A stretch of DNA of 64,000 nt from CAMPJM01 sp964440915 (GTDB lineage Bacteria > Bacteroidota > Bacteroidia > Cytophagales > Cyclobacteriaceae), in NCBI GenBank assembly GCA_964440915.1, contig CAYTTV010000015.1, positions 1 through 64,000 of the forward strand, in the 5' to 3' direction. Under the pieces are notes generated by a model that made no database searches, was not told the origin of the DNA, and saw nothing but the letters and a program-made list of their open reading frames with translations. Positions 16,908 to 25,477 of this stretch are shown one piece after another; position 1 is the stretch's first letter, and every line of letters starts with the position of its first letter. A program made the position numbers and the translations under genes.

Positions 16908-17783
16908 ATGGAAAAAAATCTGGTCTATCATTCAGCCACGCTTCCTTCCTTGCATGGGAAGAGGCCTTTTTCTTTTGACTGTAGGTATATTAGGAACAAA
17001 ACCCCTAAGCCGCTCATTATCTTTGTGCATGGTTTTAAGGGCTTTAAAGACTGGGGGCATTTCAATCTGCTGGCAGACTATTTTGCGGAGCAAGGTTTTG
17101 CATTCTGTAAGTTCAATTTCTCCTACAACGGCACCACGCCCAATCACCCAAAAGACTTCGTTGATCTAGATGCATTTGGCCACAATACATACACTAAAGA
17201 ATTGGATGACTTGGGTGTCATGATCGACTATTTCTGCTCTCCTGAAGGAGAAATTCACAAGGAAGAGATTGACAAAGAGAAGCTTTATTTATTGGGGCAC
17301 AGTCGAGGTGGTGGAGTCGCCATAATAAAAGCAAAGGAAGACAGCCGGATAAAAGCCCTGGTAACTCTGGCAGGGATAAGCGACCTAAGCAATGGATGGC
17401 AAGAGCATGCGGTAAGTCAATGGAAAAAGGATGGGGTAAGATATGTCTACAATGCAAGGACTAAACAAAACATGCCTTTATACTATTCACTTGCAGAAGA
17501 TTTTCAGGCGAACAAAGGCCGTTTAGATATCGCATCAGTGATCCGTCAGCTCGACAAGCCTACTTTGATCGTTCATGGCACAAAAGACATGACCTTGCCT
17601 GTGGCCATGGCGCAAGACTTGAAAAATTGGCATCCCAGGGCCCAGCTCTTGTTGATAGAAGGTGCAGACCATACTTTTGGAGGCTATCACCCTTACCCTC
17701 TCCATGCACTACCACAAGAGAGCAGTAAGGCCGCAGAAGCCGTCTGTCATTTTTTAAAACAGTTGAACCAGATTAAGGATTAA
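16908..17783 (+). CDS. Alpha/beta hydrolase (dienelactone hydrolase / prolyl oligopeptidase-like)
   Basis: A 291-residue alpha/beta hydrolase. The oxyanion region FVHGFKGFKDWG is followed by the nucleophile elbow LLGHSRGGG (Ser), a strand ending IVHGTKDMTLPV (acid Asp) and the histidine in EGADHTFGGYHPY. It has no signal peptide and is probably a cytoplasmic esterase or peptidase-like enzyme of unknown substrate. It reads rightward, 63 bp before the cinA-type gene, with which it may be co-transcribed. Confidence 0.9.
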   Translation: MEKNLVYHSATLPSLHGKRPFSFDCRYIRNKTPKPLIIFVHGFKGFKDWGHFNLLADYFAEQGFAFCKFNFSYNGTTPNHPKDFVDLDAFGHNTYTKELDDLGVMIDYFCSPEGEIHKEEIDKEKLYLLGHSRGGGVAIIKAKEDSRIKALVTLAGISDLSNGWQEHAVSQWKKDGVRYVYNARTKQNMPLYYSLAEDFQANKGRLDIASVIRQLDKPTLIVHGTKDMTLPVAMAQDLKNWHPRAQLLLIEGADHTFGGYHPYPLHALPQESSKAAEAVCHFLKQLNQIKD

Positions 17784-17846
17784 CCATAAGCATTCAGCTT
17801 TTTAAAAAAACTGATCAAGATTACATGGCGATCACCTTTGACATAA

Positions 17847-18344
17847 ATGGAGCAGCACCCAATGAGCAATAACGAACTAAATGAACTTGTCGCAACACTT
17901 AATCAAAAGAACCTCTCGGTGGCCTTTGCTGAGAGCGTCACTGCCGGCTATGTGGGCTGTCAGTTTTCAAAAGCCTTAAAAGTATCAGACGTTTATAAAG
18001 GCAGCGTCGTTGCTTACCAAGAAGCTATTAAAATCCAACTCTTAGGGGTGAATAAAACAACACTTGCGGCACATACTGCCGAATCACAGGAAGTAACCAA
18101 TGAAATGGCCGTGGGTATAAAAAACCTCTATAATGTGGATATCGCTGTGGCGATAACTGGCCTTGCAAACCCGGGAGGTTCTGAAAGTCCTACAAAACCC
18201 GTAGGAACTGTCTTCATCACCATAATTTATTCCAATCAACAATACGAATTCAGGAAATTGTTCTCGGGAAATCGTGAAGAGATCATTGCAAAGAGTACAC
18301 AATCCATCTTTGAACATTTGAAAAAAATCATTGACCAACAGTAG
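17847..18344 (+). CDS. CinA C-terminal-domain amidase (nicotinamide-nucleotide amidohydrolase)
   Basis: A 165-residue stand-alone CinA C-terminal domain (PncC type). Motifs are AFAESVTAGYVGCQF at the N-terminus, YKGSVVAYQEAIKIQLLGV, and AVAITGLANPGGSESPTKPVGTV near the end. The domain deamidates NMN to NaMN in pyridine nucleotide salvage. The N-terminal molybdopterin-binding-like domain of full CinA is absent. Either ATG, 17847 or 17862, could start it; the second gives an N-terminus closer to the family norm. In the family consensus ESCTAG the Cys is Val here (ESVTAG), while the nucleophile Ser is kept. Confidence 0.88.
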   Translation: MEQHPMSNNELNELVATLNQKNLSVAFAESVTAGYVGCQFSKALKVSDVYKGSVVAYQEAIKIQLLGVNKTTLAAHTAESQEVTNEMAVGIKNLYNVDIAVAITGLANPGGSESPTKPVGTVFITIIYSNQQYEFRKLFSGNREEIIAKSTQSIFEHLKKIIDQQ

Positions 18345-18537
18345 AAGGTCATACTCCATAAGTCAAAATGCCTTAACCATTCCCTCGAAAACTGGTGGAA
18401 GCAAAGAACCCCGTACAAAAACCAAGCAGAAGGAAAAATATAAAAATTCTCGAGAAGGTCTTGTCCTATAACATAAGCCTTTAGTACAATGAGGTAATAT
18501 TTGTAACGTTATGCATATAAGTTAGAAATTGAATAAT

Positions 18538-18567
18538 TTTGTAAAACCTGTCATTTCGTTATTTTTG
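18538..18567 (+). promoter_or_regulatory. Candidate Bacteroidota promoter
   Basis: TTTG at 18538-18541 and TATTTTTG at 18560-18567 match the Bacteroidota -33 (TTTG) and -7 (TAnnTTTG) elements with an 18-bp spacer. Transcription would start about 20 bp before the ATG at 18590 of the Ig-like protein gene. Confidence 0.5.
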
Positions 18568-18589
18568 TTTTTCATTTAGTATTTCAGAT

Positions 18590-20161
18590 ATGTTGAAAAT
18601 TTTTACCAAAACTGCCATACTTCTTACTGGGCTCTACTTTATATCGCCCTTTTCACAAGAAGCTTTGGCACAAAAACCAACCATGAAGTTGTTATTGCCT
18701 ATTTCACCTGGATGGAATGTGGTAAATGAAGGAGAGACATTAACTTTTTCATTGGAAGTGGAAGGGGAAGACGACATATATTTTTACAGCATATCCAATG
18801 GGCAACTTGGGGGCATGGAACTGGACTCACTTGGGAACTTCTCATGGACTCCTAGTTTTGATTTAGTAGGCCGGCTGGAAGAACACAAAACCTTTCAAGT
18901 AATATTTGAAGTAGAGAACAGCAAACATGAAAAACGCAGCCGTCAGGTCGATTTTACTGTACTGCATACTAACCGACCTCCTGAAATTAAAGAGCTAAAG
19001 CCATTTTATATCAAATACGGATCAAAGAACACCTATACGGTAGAGGCTAATGCCGTGATGGATCCTGATAAGGATCCTTGGGTATTCAAATCTATCCCAA
19101 CACAAATGCCAGAAGGCCTAACCCTTTCAGAAAACGGCAAATTTGAATGGACTCCTTCTCTCGGTCAATATCGAAGACTCAGATCGGAGCCCCTTATGCT
19201 CGGTTTCCTAGTAGAAGACCAACCTGGAAAGATGCAGACAAAGGGGACGCTGTTAATCAGAGCTACGCATTTGGACTTGCCGCCAGAAATATCCGTAATG
19301 CCAGACCTGAGTTCGATCAAAATAAAAGAAAATGAAACGATCAATCTCAAATTTTTCCTTTCCGACCCAAACGGCGATGAAAACATCCATGACTTCAACT
19401 TCTTGTCAGAAGACAGAAGGGTAGACACTTCTTCGCTGGTAAAGAATACGCTGACGCAATATGAATTTATTTGGACGCCAGGATACGACTTTGTCTTAGG
19501 TGGGCTTGACTCCATCACTTTCGACCTCACCTTTTACGTAATCGACAAAACAAATTTGAGAGAAAACAAGACAATCACCGTTACAGTCTATGAAACGGAA
19601 AACATAATTGAAAAAGAACGGCAACTATACTCAGCCTACAGATCTGCTCTGTCCAGAGCAACCGCACTGCTCCTTCAGCTAGAAGAAAAAGAGAAAGAAT
19701 TAAAAAAGGATGTAAAGAAAGCCAGAAGCGGCAAAAGGAACAGGGCCATTTTAGATGCATCACTGGGTGCAGCTACCGGTCTTTCTCCTGTATTTTTGGA
19801 CAATCAACCACAAAAGTACGTTTCTGGCCTAGGCGGTACCACTGTGATGACTTTGGGTACTTTAGAAGCTACAGAAGTGATAGGACGATCTTCCAAAGAA
19901 CTGACAGAAAGGCTCAACTTTGTACTCGAGAAGAAAAATGAACTACAAATGAAGGGTGATCTTTTTGCCAGAAAATATGCTTTTAATTCCTCAAGGTTAT
20001 TGTCAGATTTTGAAAAAGACCTTAGCTCATATCTCACTACTATGAACCTTAAAAACTTGGCTACCCTAGAGCTAGATGCAGGCTGGGAAAATAAAAACCA
20101 AGCCCCATCAGACAGGCATATTAAAAGGTATTTCAATGATTTTAATCCCCAAAACGATTAA
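18590..20161 (+). CDS. Secreted Ig-like/cadherin-like repeat protein with helical C-terminus
   Basis: A 523-residue exported protein of no named family. A Sec signal peptide ends near EALAQ (about residue 28). Residues about 30-335 form three beta-sandwich repeats, each ending in a G-x-F-x-WTP-like segment (LGNFSWTP, NGKFEWTP, YEFIWTP), as in putative Ig/cadherin-like domains. From about 345 the chain becomes a charged coiled coil (EEKEKELKKDVKKARS), broken by a Gly/Ala-rich segment (about 385-425). A final helical region ends at the C-terminus. It could bind another envelope protein or glycan. It is a single gene behind a good promoter. Confidence 0.8.
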   Translation: MLKIFTKTAILLTGLYFISPFSQEALAQKPTMKLLLPISPGWNVVNEGETLTFSLEVEGEDDIYFYSISNGQLGGMELDSLGNFSWTPSFDLVGRLEEHKTFQVIFEVENSKHEKRSRQVDFTVLHTNRPPEIKELKPFYIKYGSKNTYTVEANAVMDPDKDPWVFKSIPTQMPEGLTLSENGKFEWTPSLGQYRRLRSEPLMLGFLVEDQPGKMQTKGTLLIRATHLDLPPEISVMPDLSSIKIKENETINLKFFLSDPNGDENIHDFNFLSEDRRVDTSSLVKNTLTQYEFIWTPGYDFVLGGLDSITFDLTFYVIDKTNLRENKTITVTVYETENIIEKERQLYSAYRSALSRATALLLQLEEKEKELKKDVKKARSGKRNRAILDASLGAATGLSPVFLDNQPQKYVSGLGGTTVMTLGTLEATEVIGRSSKELTERLNFVLEKKNELQMKGDLFARKYAFNSSRLLSDFEKDLSSYLTTMNLKNLATLELDAGWENKNQAPSDRHIKRYFNDFNPQND

Positions 20162-20246
20162 TAGAGCTAAAATCTATGGATTGAATACCGGGCAGGTATA
20201 ACGGATAGATCTACGTAGACAGGGCTGTTCAATGAAGTTGCGTTCT

Positions 20247-20254
20247 TATCTTTG
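20247..20254 (+). promoter_or_regulatory. Possible -7 promoter element for the YrdC-like gene
   Basis: TATCTTTG matches the Bacteroidota -7 pattern TAnnTTTG 41 bp before the ATG at 20296. A clear -33 element is not seen at the right distance. Confidence 0.35.
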
Positions 20255-20295
20255 AACCTTGCTTTCCCTTTCTTAATTTAGCGGAAATATCTGAT

Positions 20296-20811
20296 ATGTT
20301 CGACAAAGCTATCTTTCAACACATAAAATCTGGGCAATTACTGCATATAAAACAAGGGCGCGCCTTTGGAATATTAGGAAAACCTTCGGTAGAAGCTTTG
20401 CAAGAATTAGCAAAAAAAGACACTGTAGAATCTGTTATTCTTCTGCCTGAACAAAGATTATTACAGAACTATGTGCTAGAAGTGCCTGAAGTGGCATGGG
20501 ATCTTATAGAATATTCTGAAAAGACGCTCGAACTGATCTTACCTCAAGGAAGAACCTTGCCTGCATGTTTTTTAAGAGAAGCCAGCCATATTGCGATCCG
20601 AATAGAAGCCAAAGGGGAAATGCATAAATTACTCTTTAGCATGGGGAGTCCTCTCCTACTGATCAGGCCTCTTTCCCAAAGTGATACACTGCCGCTTTTG
20701 TCTCCCGATGATAAAACTTTAAATTTGCCGTTAGAGTTTGAATGGAAAATGATCCCGGACAAAATCATAAAGTTAGGCCTTCATGGGGAGATCAAATTTC
20801 TAAAAAAATAA
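20296..20811 (+). CDS. Degenerate Sua5/YrdC-fold protein
   Basis: A 171-residue protein that lines up by eye with the YrdC domain of the genuine Sua5 at 63317. Equivalents of VAIPTETVYGL, PGPLTLLLE, VAIRIPDHP and APSAN are present as HIKQGRAFGIL, KTLELILPQ, IAIRIEAKGEM and LLIRPLS. The conserved KxR and Ser/Asn residues that bind ATP and bicarbonate/threonine are lost, so it is unlikely to make threonylcarbamoyl-AMP. It lies 12 bp before the CCA-adding enzyme gene, which hints at a tRNA-related role. Family assignment is by eye and moderately certain. Confidence 0.75.
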   Translation: MFDKAIFQHIKSGQLLHIKQGRAFGILGKPSVEALQELAKKDTVESVILLPEQRLLQNYVLEVPEVAWDLIEYSEKTLELILPQGRTLPACFLREASHIAIRIEAKGEMHKLLFSMGSPLLLIRPLSQSDTLPLLSPDDKTLNLPLEFEWKMIPDKIIKLGLHGEIKFLKK

Positions 20812-20823
20812 CAATACCATACG

Positions 20824-22251
20824 ATGAATTTTGCCAAGGTTTTACAAGAGGAGAAGGTTTTTAAGATAATTCATCAATGTGCCGCATCATTAAATCAGGA
20901 GACCTATGTTATTGGTGGTTATGTTCGCGACATATTGCTAAAACGCCCCTCCAAAGATATTGACATTGTAAGTGTTGGAAGTGGCATTCATCTGGCCAAA
21001 GCAGTAGCAAAGGTTTTAAATAAAGAAGATAGCCTAATTGTATTTAAGAATTTCGGCACAGCCATGATTAAGGAGGGCACCTACGAAATAGAATTTGTGG
21101 GGGCACGTAAAGAATCATACAGAAGCGAAAGCAGAAAACCAATCGTAGAAGACGGCTCGCTTGAAGACGATCAGAAGCGGAGGGATTTTACGATTAATGC
21201 TTTGGCCATTAGCCTCAACGAGAAAAATTATGGGGAGCTGCTAGATCCTTTTGATGGCGTGAAAGACCTGAAAAGGAAGATGATCAGAACACCTTTAAAG
21301 CCTGCCGAAACCTTTTCAGACGACCCTTTGAGGATGATGCGTGGCATTCGTTTTGCCTCACAACTCGGTTTTGACATCCATCCTGAAACTTTTGAAGCCA
21401 TAGACCAACAGAAAGAAAGGATCAAGATCGTTTCTCAGGAACGTATTGCTGACGAACTCAACAAACTCATACTATCTGCCCAGCCTTCTTATGGCTTTAA
21501 ACTTTTATTCCATTCGGGCTTACTTGAACTGATATTTCCAGAAATGGTGGCGCTCCAGGGCACTGAAACAAAAAATGGCCTTTCGCATAAAGACAACTTC
21601 TACCATACACTACAAGTGTTGGACAATGTGGCTCAGGTATCTGACAACCTATGGCTTAGGTGGGCGGCCATATTGCATGATATCGCTAAGCCTGCTACGA
21701 AGCGGTTCAACGAAAAACAAGGCTGGACCTTTCACGGCCATGAAGATAAGGGCGCGAGAATGGTCCCCCATATTTTCAGAAAATTAAAACTGCCTCTGAA
21801 TGAAAAGATGAAATATGTGCAGAAGTTGGTACGACTTCACTTACGCCCTATTGCACTGGTTAAAGAAACCGTTACCGATGGGGCAGTACGACGATTACTA
21901 TTTGAAGCAGGCGACGATGTGGAAGACCTTATGATGCTTTGCAAGGCGGACATCACTTCCAAAAACGATCAAAAAGTAAAGAAATATCTTCGAAACTTTA
22001 AGCTGGTGGAGGAAAAGATGGTGACGGTAGAAGAAAAAGATAAAGTCCGCAATTTTCAACCTGAAGTAGGCGGCGAAGAAATCATGAAGGCCTTTGATCT
22101 AAAACCTGGAAAAACAGTCGGCATAATCAAAGAAGAACTGAAAGAAGCCGTACTGGAAGGAAAGGTTCAAAACAACTATAAGGATTTATACCAGTACATG
22201 TTGGCACTAGGGAAAGAAGAAGGCCTGACTCCTGTGAATCAAGATATTTAA
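20824..22251 (+). CDS. cca: CCA-adding tRNA nucleotidyltransferase with HD domain
   Basis: A 475-residue class II tRNA nucleotidyltransferase. Motifs are the nucleotidyltransferase GGYVRDILLKRPSKDIDIV (G-G then DxD), RRDFTINALAISL, DPLRMMRGIRFASQLGF and the ERIADEL helix of the neck. A C-terminal HD-type region follows (RWAAILHDIAKP, FHGHEDKGA). The enzyme builds or repairs the 3' CCA of tRNAs; the HD part may remove phosphates. It follows the YrdC-like gene at 12 bp, probably in one transcript. Confidence 0.93.
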   Translation: MNFAKVLQEEKVFKIIHQCAASLNQETYVIGGYVRDILLKRPSKDIDIVSVGSGIHLAKAVAKVLNKEDSLIVFKNFGTAMIKEGTYEIEFVGARKESYRSESRKPIVEDGSLEDDQKRRDFTINALAISLNEKNYGELLDPFDGVKDLKRKMIRTPLKPAETFSDDPLRMMRGIRFASQLGFDIHPETFEAIDQQKERIKIVSQERIADELNKLILSAQPSYGFKLLFHSGLLELIFPEMVALQGTETKNGLSHKDNFYHTLQVLDNVAQVSDNLWLRWAAILHDIAKPATKRFNEKQGWTFHGHEDKGARMVPHIFRKLKLPLNEKMKYVQKLVRLHLRPIALVKETVTDGAVRRLLFEAGDDVEDLMMLCKADITSKNDQKVKKYLRNFKLVEEKMVTVEEKDKVRNFQPEVGGEEIMKAFDLKPGKTVGIIKEELKEAVLEGKVQNNYKDLYQYMLALGKEEGLTPVNQDI

Positions 22252-22355
22252 AGCACTTGGTTTATAAAAAGAATAACCCGACTTTGTGGTCTTTATAATA
22301 TTATAGCCACTATTGTTCGTTCAAAGAAATGAAAAGTAAAAACAACCTATTTAAC

Positions 22356-23045
22356 ATGAAAAAATCAATCTTCTTTTTATCCAGCCTATTCCTAATATTT
22401 GGCTTGGTTTTTCACTCAGTTGCCCAACAAGCGCAAGAGAGCGAAGCTTATAAAACTCAATTGGCGGTCTATCAAAATGGATTGAAGTACAATGATATAG
22501 CAGTAGCAAAAAATGCTCTCTATAACATGATGGCACTTGCTCCTACGAATACATCCTTATTAGATTCCTTGGCCTATCTTTATTTTGACTATCAGCAATA
22601 TGCTTCTAGCCTATTGGTTTCAAGGGATATACTGGCAAGAAACCCAAACAATCTACCTGCATTGGAAATAAGTGCTATTTCTTATGAGAGTTTAGGCGTA
22701 TATCAACAAGCTCTATCAGCATACGAGAGTCTCTATTTAAAATTAGATAACCCTTACACCTTATACAAAATCGCTACGTTACAATTTGATTTGGGACGCC
22801 ATACGGAAAGCAAAACATCAATTGACATTTTATTGAAAACCACTGAAATTGACTCTCTCAATGTGACGATAAATGAGCAAAACAATCAGCAAAAACAGAT
22901 TCCGATGAAAGCCGTCCTCTTGGCTATACAAGGATTGAATAATATTGAACTAAATAATAAGGAAACTGCGAAACAGAACTTTCAAGATGCTCTGAAATTG
23001 GCTCCTGATTATACCATGGCCAAAGAAAATCTAGAAAAACTATAG
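22356..23045 (+). CDS. Exported TPR-repeat protein
   Basis: A 229-residue protein with a Sec signal peptide (KKSIFFLSSLFLIFGLVFHSVA, ending near VAQQ) and tetratricopeptide repeats spread over about residues 30-225. The last repeat, DALKLAPDYTMAKENLEKL, is clear. No cysteine follows the signal, so it is likely periplasmic rather than a lipoprotein. The second ATG at 22356 was chosen over 22329 because it starts the signal peptide cleanly. Its stop is 28 bp from the stop of the convergent FtsE-type gene. Confidence 0.85.
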   Translation: MKKSIFFLSSLFLIFGLVFHSVAQQAQESEAYKTQLAVYQNGLKYNDIAVAKNALYNMMALAPTNTSLLDSLAYLYFDYQQYASSLLVSRDILARNPNNLPALEISAISYESLGVYQQALSAYESLYLKLDNPYTLYKIATLQFDLGRHTESKTSIDILLKTTEIDSLNVTINEQNNQQKQIPMKAVLLAIQGLNNIELNNKETAKQNFQDALKLAPDYTMAKENLEKL

Positions 23046-23073
23046 AATTATCTGGTGAGAAAGCTGTTATGCC

Positions 23074-23784
23074 CTACCAGGGGGAGGAATATTCAAAAGT
23101 ATCTTGCTTTGAATCCAACAGTTTTCCCTTTTCGCATTTCAGTACTCTAGAAGGGAAGTTATTGATAAGTTGATGGTTATGGGTAGACAACAAAATGGCC
23201 GTCCCTTGCTTATTGATATCTAAGAATAGCTTAAAGATACCTTCCGAAACTTCTGGATCTAGGTTTCCAGTAGGCTCATCGGCAATTATCAGTGTTGGTT
23301 CGTTGATCAGCGATCTGGCGATCACAATCCTTTGTTGTTCTCCTCCCGATAGCTGATGGGGCATTTTTGCCGCTACCGAACCGAGGCCTACCTGCATGAG
23401 CACATCCGATAGCCTTTGCTTCATTTTTGCATTCTCTTTCCAACCAGTAGCCCTCATTACAAAAGTAAGGTTCTCAGCCACCGATCTGTCCATAAACAGT
23501 TGGAAGTCTTGAAAAATGATACCTAGCTTGCGACGAAGATAAGGCACCTTTGAAGATCGGATGCTTCTAATATCGTAACCTGACACATTAATATCACCCA
23601 ATCGCAGCGGCAAATCTCCATAAAGGGTTTTCAACAAGGACGTTTTACCACTCCCTGTACGGCCAATCAGGTAAACAAACTCCCCTTTTTCTATTTCAAA
23701 ATTTATATCGTTGAGAATAGTATTATGCTCCTGAAATATACAGGCATTCTTCACACTTACAACAATATCAGAAGAAAAAGACAT
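23074..23784 (-). CDS. FtsE-type ABC transporter ATPase
   Basis: A 236-residue ABC ATPase closest to FtsE/LolD. It has Walker A (GRTGSGKTSLLK), Q-loop (FQDFQLF), signature LSGGEQQR, Walker B (LIIADEPTGNLDP) and the switch His (LLSTHNH). FtsE works with the FtsX permease in septal wall hydrolysis and division; LolD works with LolCE. No FtsX gene is adjacent. A LolC/FtsX-like permease is at 60188-61405, but far away. It follows the 69-residue gene by 7 bp and is probably co-transcribed with it. Confidence 0.9.
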   Translation of the reverse strand: MSFSSDIVVSVKNACIFQEHNTILNDINFEIEKGEFVYLIGRTGSGKTSLLKTLYGDLPLRLGDINVSGYDIRSIRSSKVPYLRRKLGIIFQDFQLFMDRSVAENLTFVMRATGWKENAKMKQRLSDVLMQVGLGSVAAKMPHQLSGGEQQRIVIARSLINEPTLIIADEPTGNLDPEVSEGIFKLFLDINKQGTAILLSTHNHQLINNFPSRVLKCEKGKLLDSKQDTFEYSSPW

Positions 23785-23791
23785 GAATCAG

Positions 23792-24001
23792 CTATATTTC
23801 TAATTTTTGAAGTTTGCCAAAGGGCAAAGTAGTAATTAAGGCCTGCAAAGCCTCCTCTTTGCCCTCTAACCCATATTTATCTAGATTTTTCAATGGCCTA
23901 TCTGCTCGAAAATAAGCTATAAGCACAAAGTCGCTATCCCGCAGTTGAATATAATCAGGGATCTTAGCCTTCCCTTTTACTTTTATAATATACATATCCA
24001 A
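23792..24001 (-). CDS. Small protein of unknown function upstream of the FtsE-type gene
   Basis: A 69-residue cytoplasmic protein, not recognised. It has an alternating strand pattern (MYIIKVKGKAKIPDYIQLRDSDFVLIAYF) and ends with a helix and LPFGKLQKLEI. A start at the third codon (23995) is equally possible. Close linkage, 7 bp to the downstream ATPase gene, is the only clue to function. Confidence 0.65.
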   Translation of the reverse strand: MDMYIIKVKGKAKIPDYIQLRDSDFVLIAYFRADRPLKNLDKYGLEGKEEALQALITTLPFGKLQKLEI

Positions 24002-24033
24002 AATCTTTGGGAAACCCCAGATATTATAGAATG

Positions 24034-24690
24034 TTAAGCATTACCCTTTTTGTAATCGCTTAGGAATTGCTCCAAACCTTTGTCAGTCAATGGATGGTTC
24101 AAGAGACCAGTAATTACTTTAAGAGGACAAGTGACCACATCGGCACCTATTTCCGCACAATGGATCAAGTGCATGGTATGGCGTATAGAAGCTGCCAAAA
24201 CCTCAGTCTCAAACCCGTAATTGGTATAAATGTTCACGATTTGCTCGATCAGTTCTAAGCCATTTGTGCCCATATCATCGATACGGCCAATAAAGGGTGA
24301 CACGTAGCTAGCACCAGCTTTTGCTGCCAACAAGGCCTGACCAGCTGAAAACACCAAAGTACAATTGGTTCTTATACCTTCAGAAGTAAAATATTTGATA
24401 GCTTTTACGCCATCTTTTATCATAGGCACTTTCACCACAATCTTGTCGTCGATCTTGGCAAGTTCTTTTCCTTCTTTTACGATAGCATCAAAATCTGTAG
24501 CGATAACCTCAGCACTTACATTGTCATCTACGATTTCACATATCGCCTTGTAATGATTGAGAATGTTCTGATGTCCGGAAATGCCTTCTTTTGCCATAAG
24601 CGATGGATTAGTTGTAACGCCATCTAGAACTCCAAGGTCATAAGCTTCTTTAATTTCACTTAAGTTAGCAGTGTCAATAAAAAATTTCAT
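24034..24690 (-). CDS. Fructose-6-phosphate aldolase / small transaldolase
   Basis: A 218-residue TIM-barrel enzyme of the TalC/Fsa subfamily. The start FFIDTANLSEIKEA, the GVTTNPSLMAKEG loop, the Schiff-base lysine in IVVKVPM and the YVSPFIGRIDDMG motif are all present. The full-length transaldolase family is about 100 residues longer. It acts in the pentose phosphate pathway or cleaves fructose-6-phosphate; the two cannot be separated by eye. It lies 32 bp upstream of the 69-residue gene. Confidence 0.93.
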   Translation of the reverse strand: MKFFIDTANLSEIKEAYDLGVLDGVTTNPSLMAKEGISGHQNILNHYKAICEIVDDNVSAEVIATDFDAIVKEGKELAKIDDKIVVKVPMIKDGVKAIKYFTSEGIRTNCTLVFSAGQALLAAKAGASYVSPFIGRIDDMGTNGLELIEQIVNIYTNYGFETEVLAASIRHTMHLIHCAEIGADVVTCPLKVITGLLNHPLTDKGLEQFLSDYKKGNA

Positions 24691-24956
24691 AGTTATAATT
24701 GTTGTTTAAAGGTTCATGCTAAATCAACAGTTCAAGAATTACTCAATAACAAAGATTCTAGCCCTGTATCTCTACAAAGTTATATATAATTATGGAACGT
24801 TGTACTTTTTATTATAATTTATACCTGATTGTCGTGATTAAAAGCATTTCTTTCCGGCAGTATAGCCCTCTGATATTCCTGGGCAAAAGCACCTAAGCTT
24901 AAAGCATGCTATTCCAATATGTAGTAAAAACGGTGGGCAATGGGAAGGTTTAAAAA

Positions 24957-25053
24957 GTGGCAAACCGAATATCGCACCGCTACAACCGTCTACCCTTGCT
25001 CCCTTCCGGGCCTGGGGGGGTTCGACAGGAGCTGGTCGTACCGGCTTGCCGCT
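24957..25053 (-). ncRNA. ffs: Small bacterial SRP RNA (4.5S)
   Basis: On the minus strand the conserved domain IV core GGCCCGGAAGGGAGCA lies in the middle (complement of about 24997-25012). The ends pair: GGCAAGCCG (complement of 25042-25050) with CGGTTTGCC (complement of 24959-24967), with one G-T pair. The hairpin of about 95 nt fits the small SRP RNA that binds Ffh and guides nascent membrane proteins. The ends given are approximate. The open frame across this region is not a gene. Confidence 0.92.
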
Positions 25054-25166
25054 GCAAAGGTAAGTCAATTATTACTTTTCACAAAGAATCGCACATAATT
25101 AAGATAACTTTTCGGAGGCAGTAGGAAACAACGTATGGATATGATGCAGAAATATTTTTGAACTAG

Positions 25167-25400
25167 CTATCGTACAAGCCCTTTCAAGTACAAATTAAAT
25201 TCTAATGCGTGTGATCTTTCATATTCATCTTCTATCAGATTCTCCAATATATGCTCGTTAAACATATGCTTGGTTTTCTCTATCTTACCATCAGAAGAAA
25301 CAATCAACTCTACGCCCTTCAAATTCTCTGCATCTACCTGCAACAGGATTAGTTGCCCTTCAACGGTCTTTTTAAAATATTGATGTATAATATTATTCAC
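25167..25400 (-). CDS. Small protein of unknown function
   Basis: A 77-residue cytoplasmic protein of unrecognised family. It contains a short alternating strand segment (GQLILLQVDAENLKGVELIVSS) and a C-terminal helix (ILENLIEDEYERSHALEFNLYLKGL). It lies 77 bp downstream of the acidic protein gene on the same strand and about 115 bp from the SRP RNA. Function unknown. Confidence 0.65.
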   Translation of the reverse strand: MNNIIHQYFKKTVEGQLILLQVDAENLKGVELIVSSDGKIEKTKHMFNEHILENLIEDEYERSHALEFNLYLKGLVR

Positions 25401-25477
25401 GTAGCGGTTTTAAAATCATAAGAATAAAACAGGGGCTCAAGGGCTTTATATGCCCTTGAAAGAATTATGACCAAAGA

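Noticed and set aside
24838..25068. 76-residue frame across the SRP RNA
   Set aside because: It overlaps the conserved SRP RNA structure and has no coding features.
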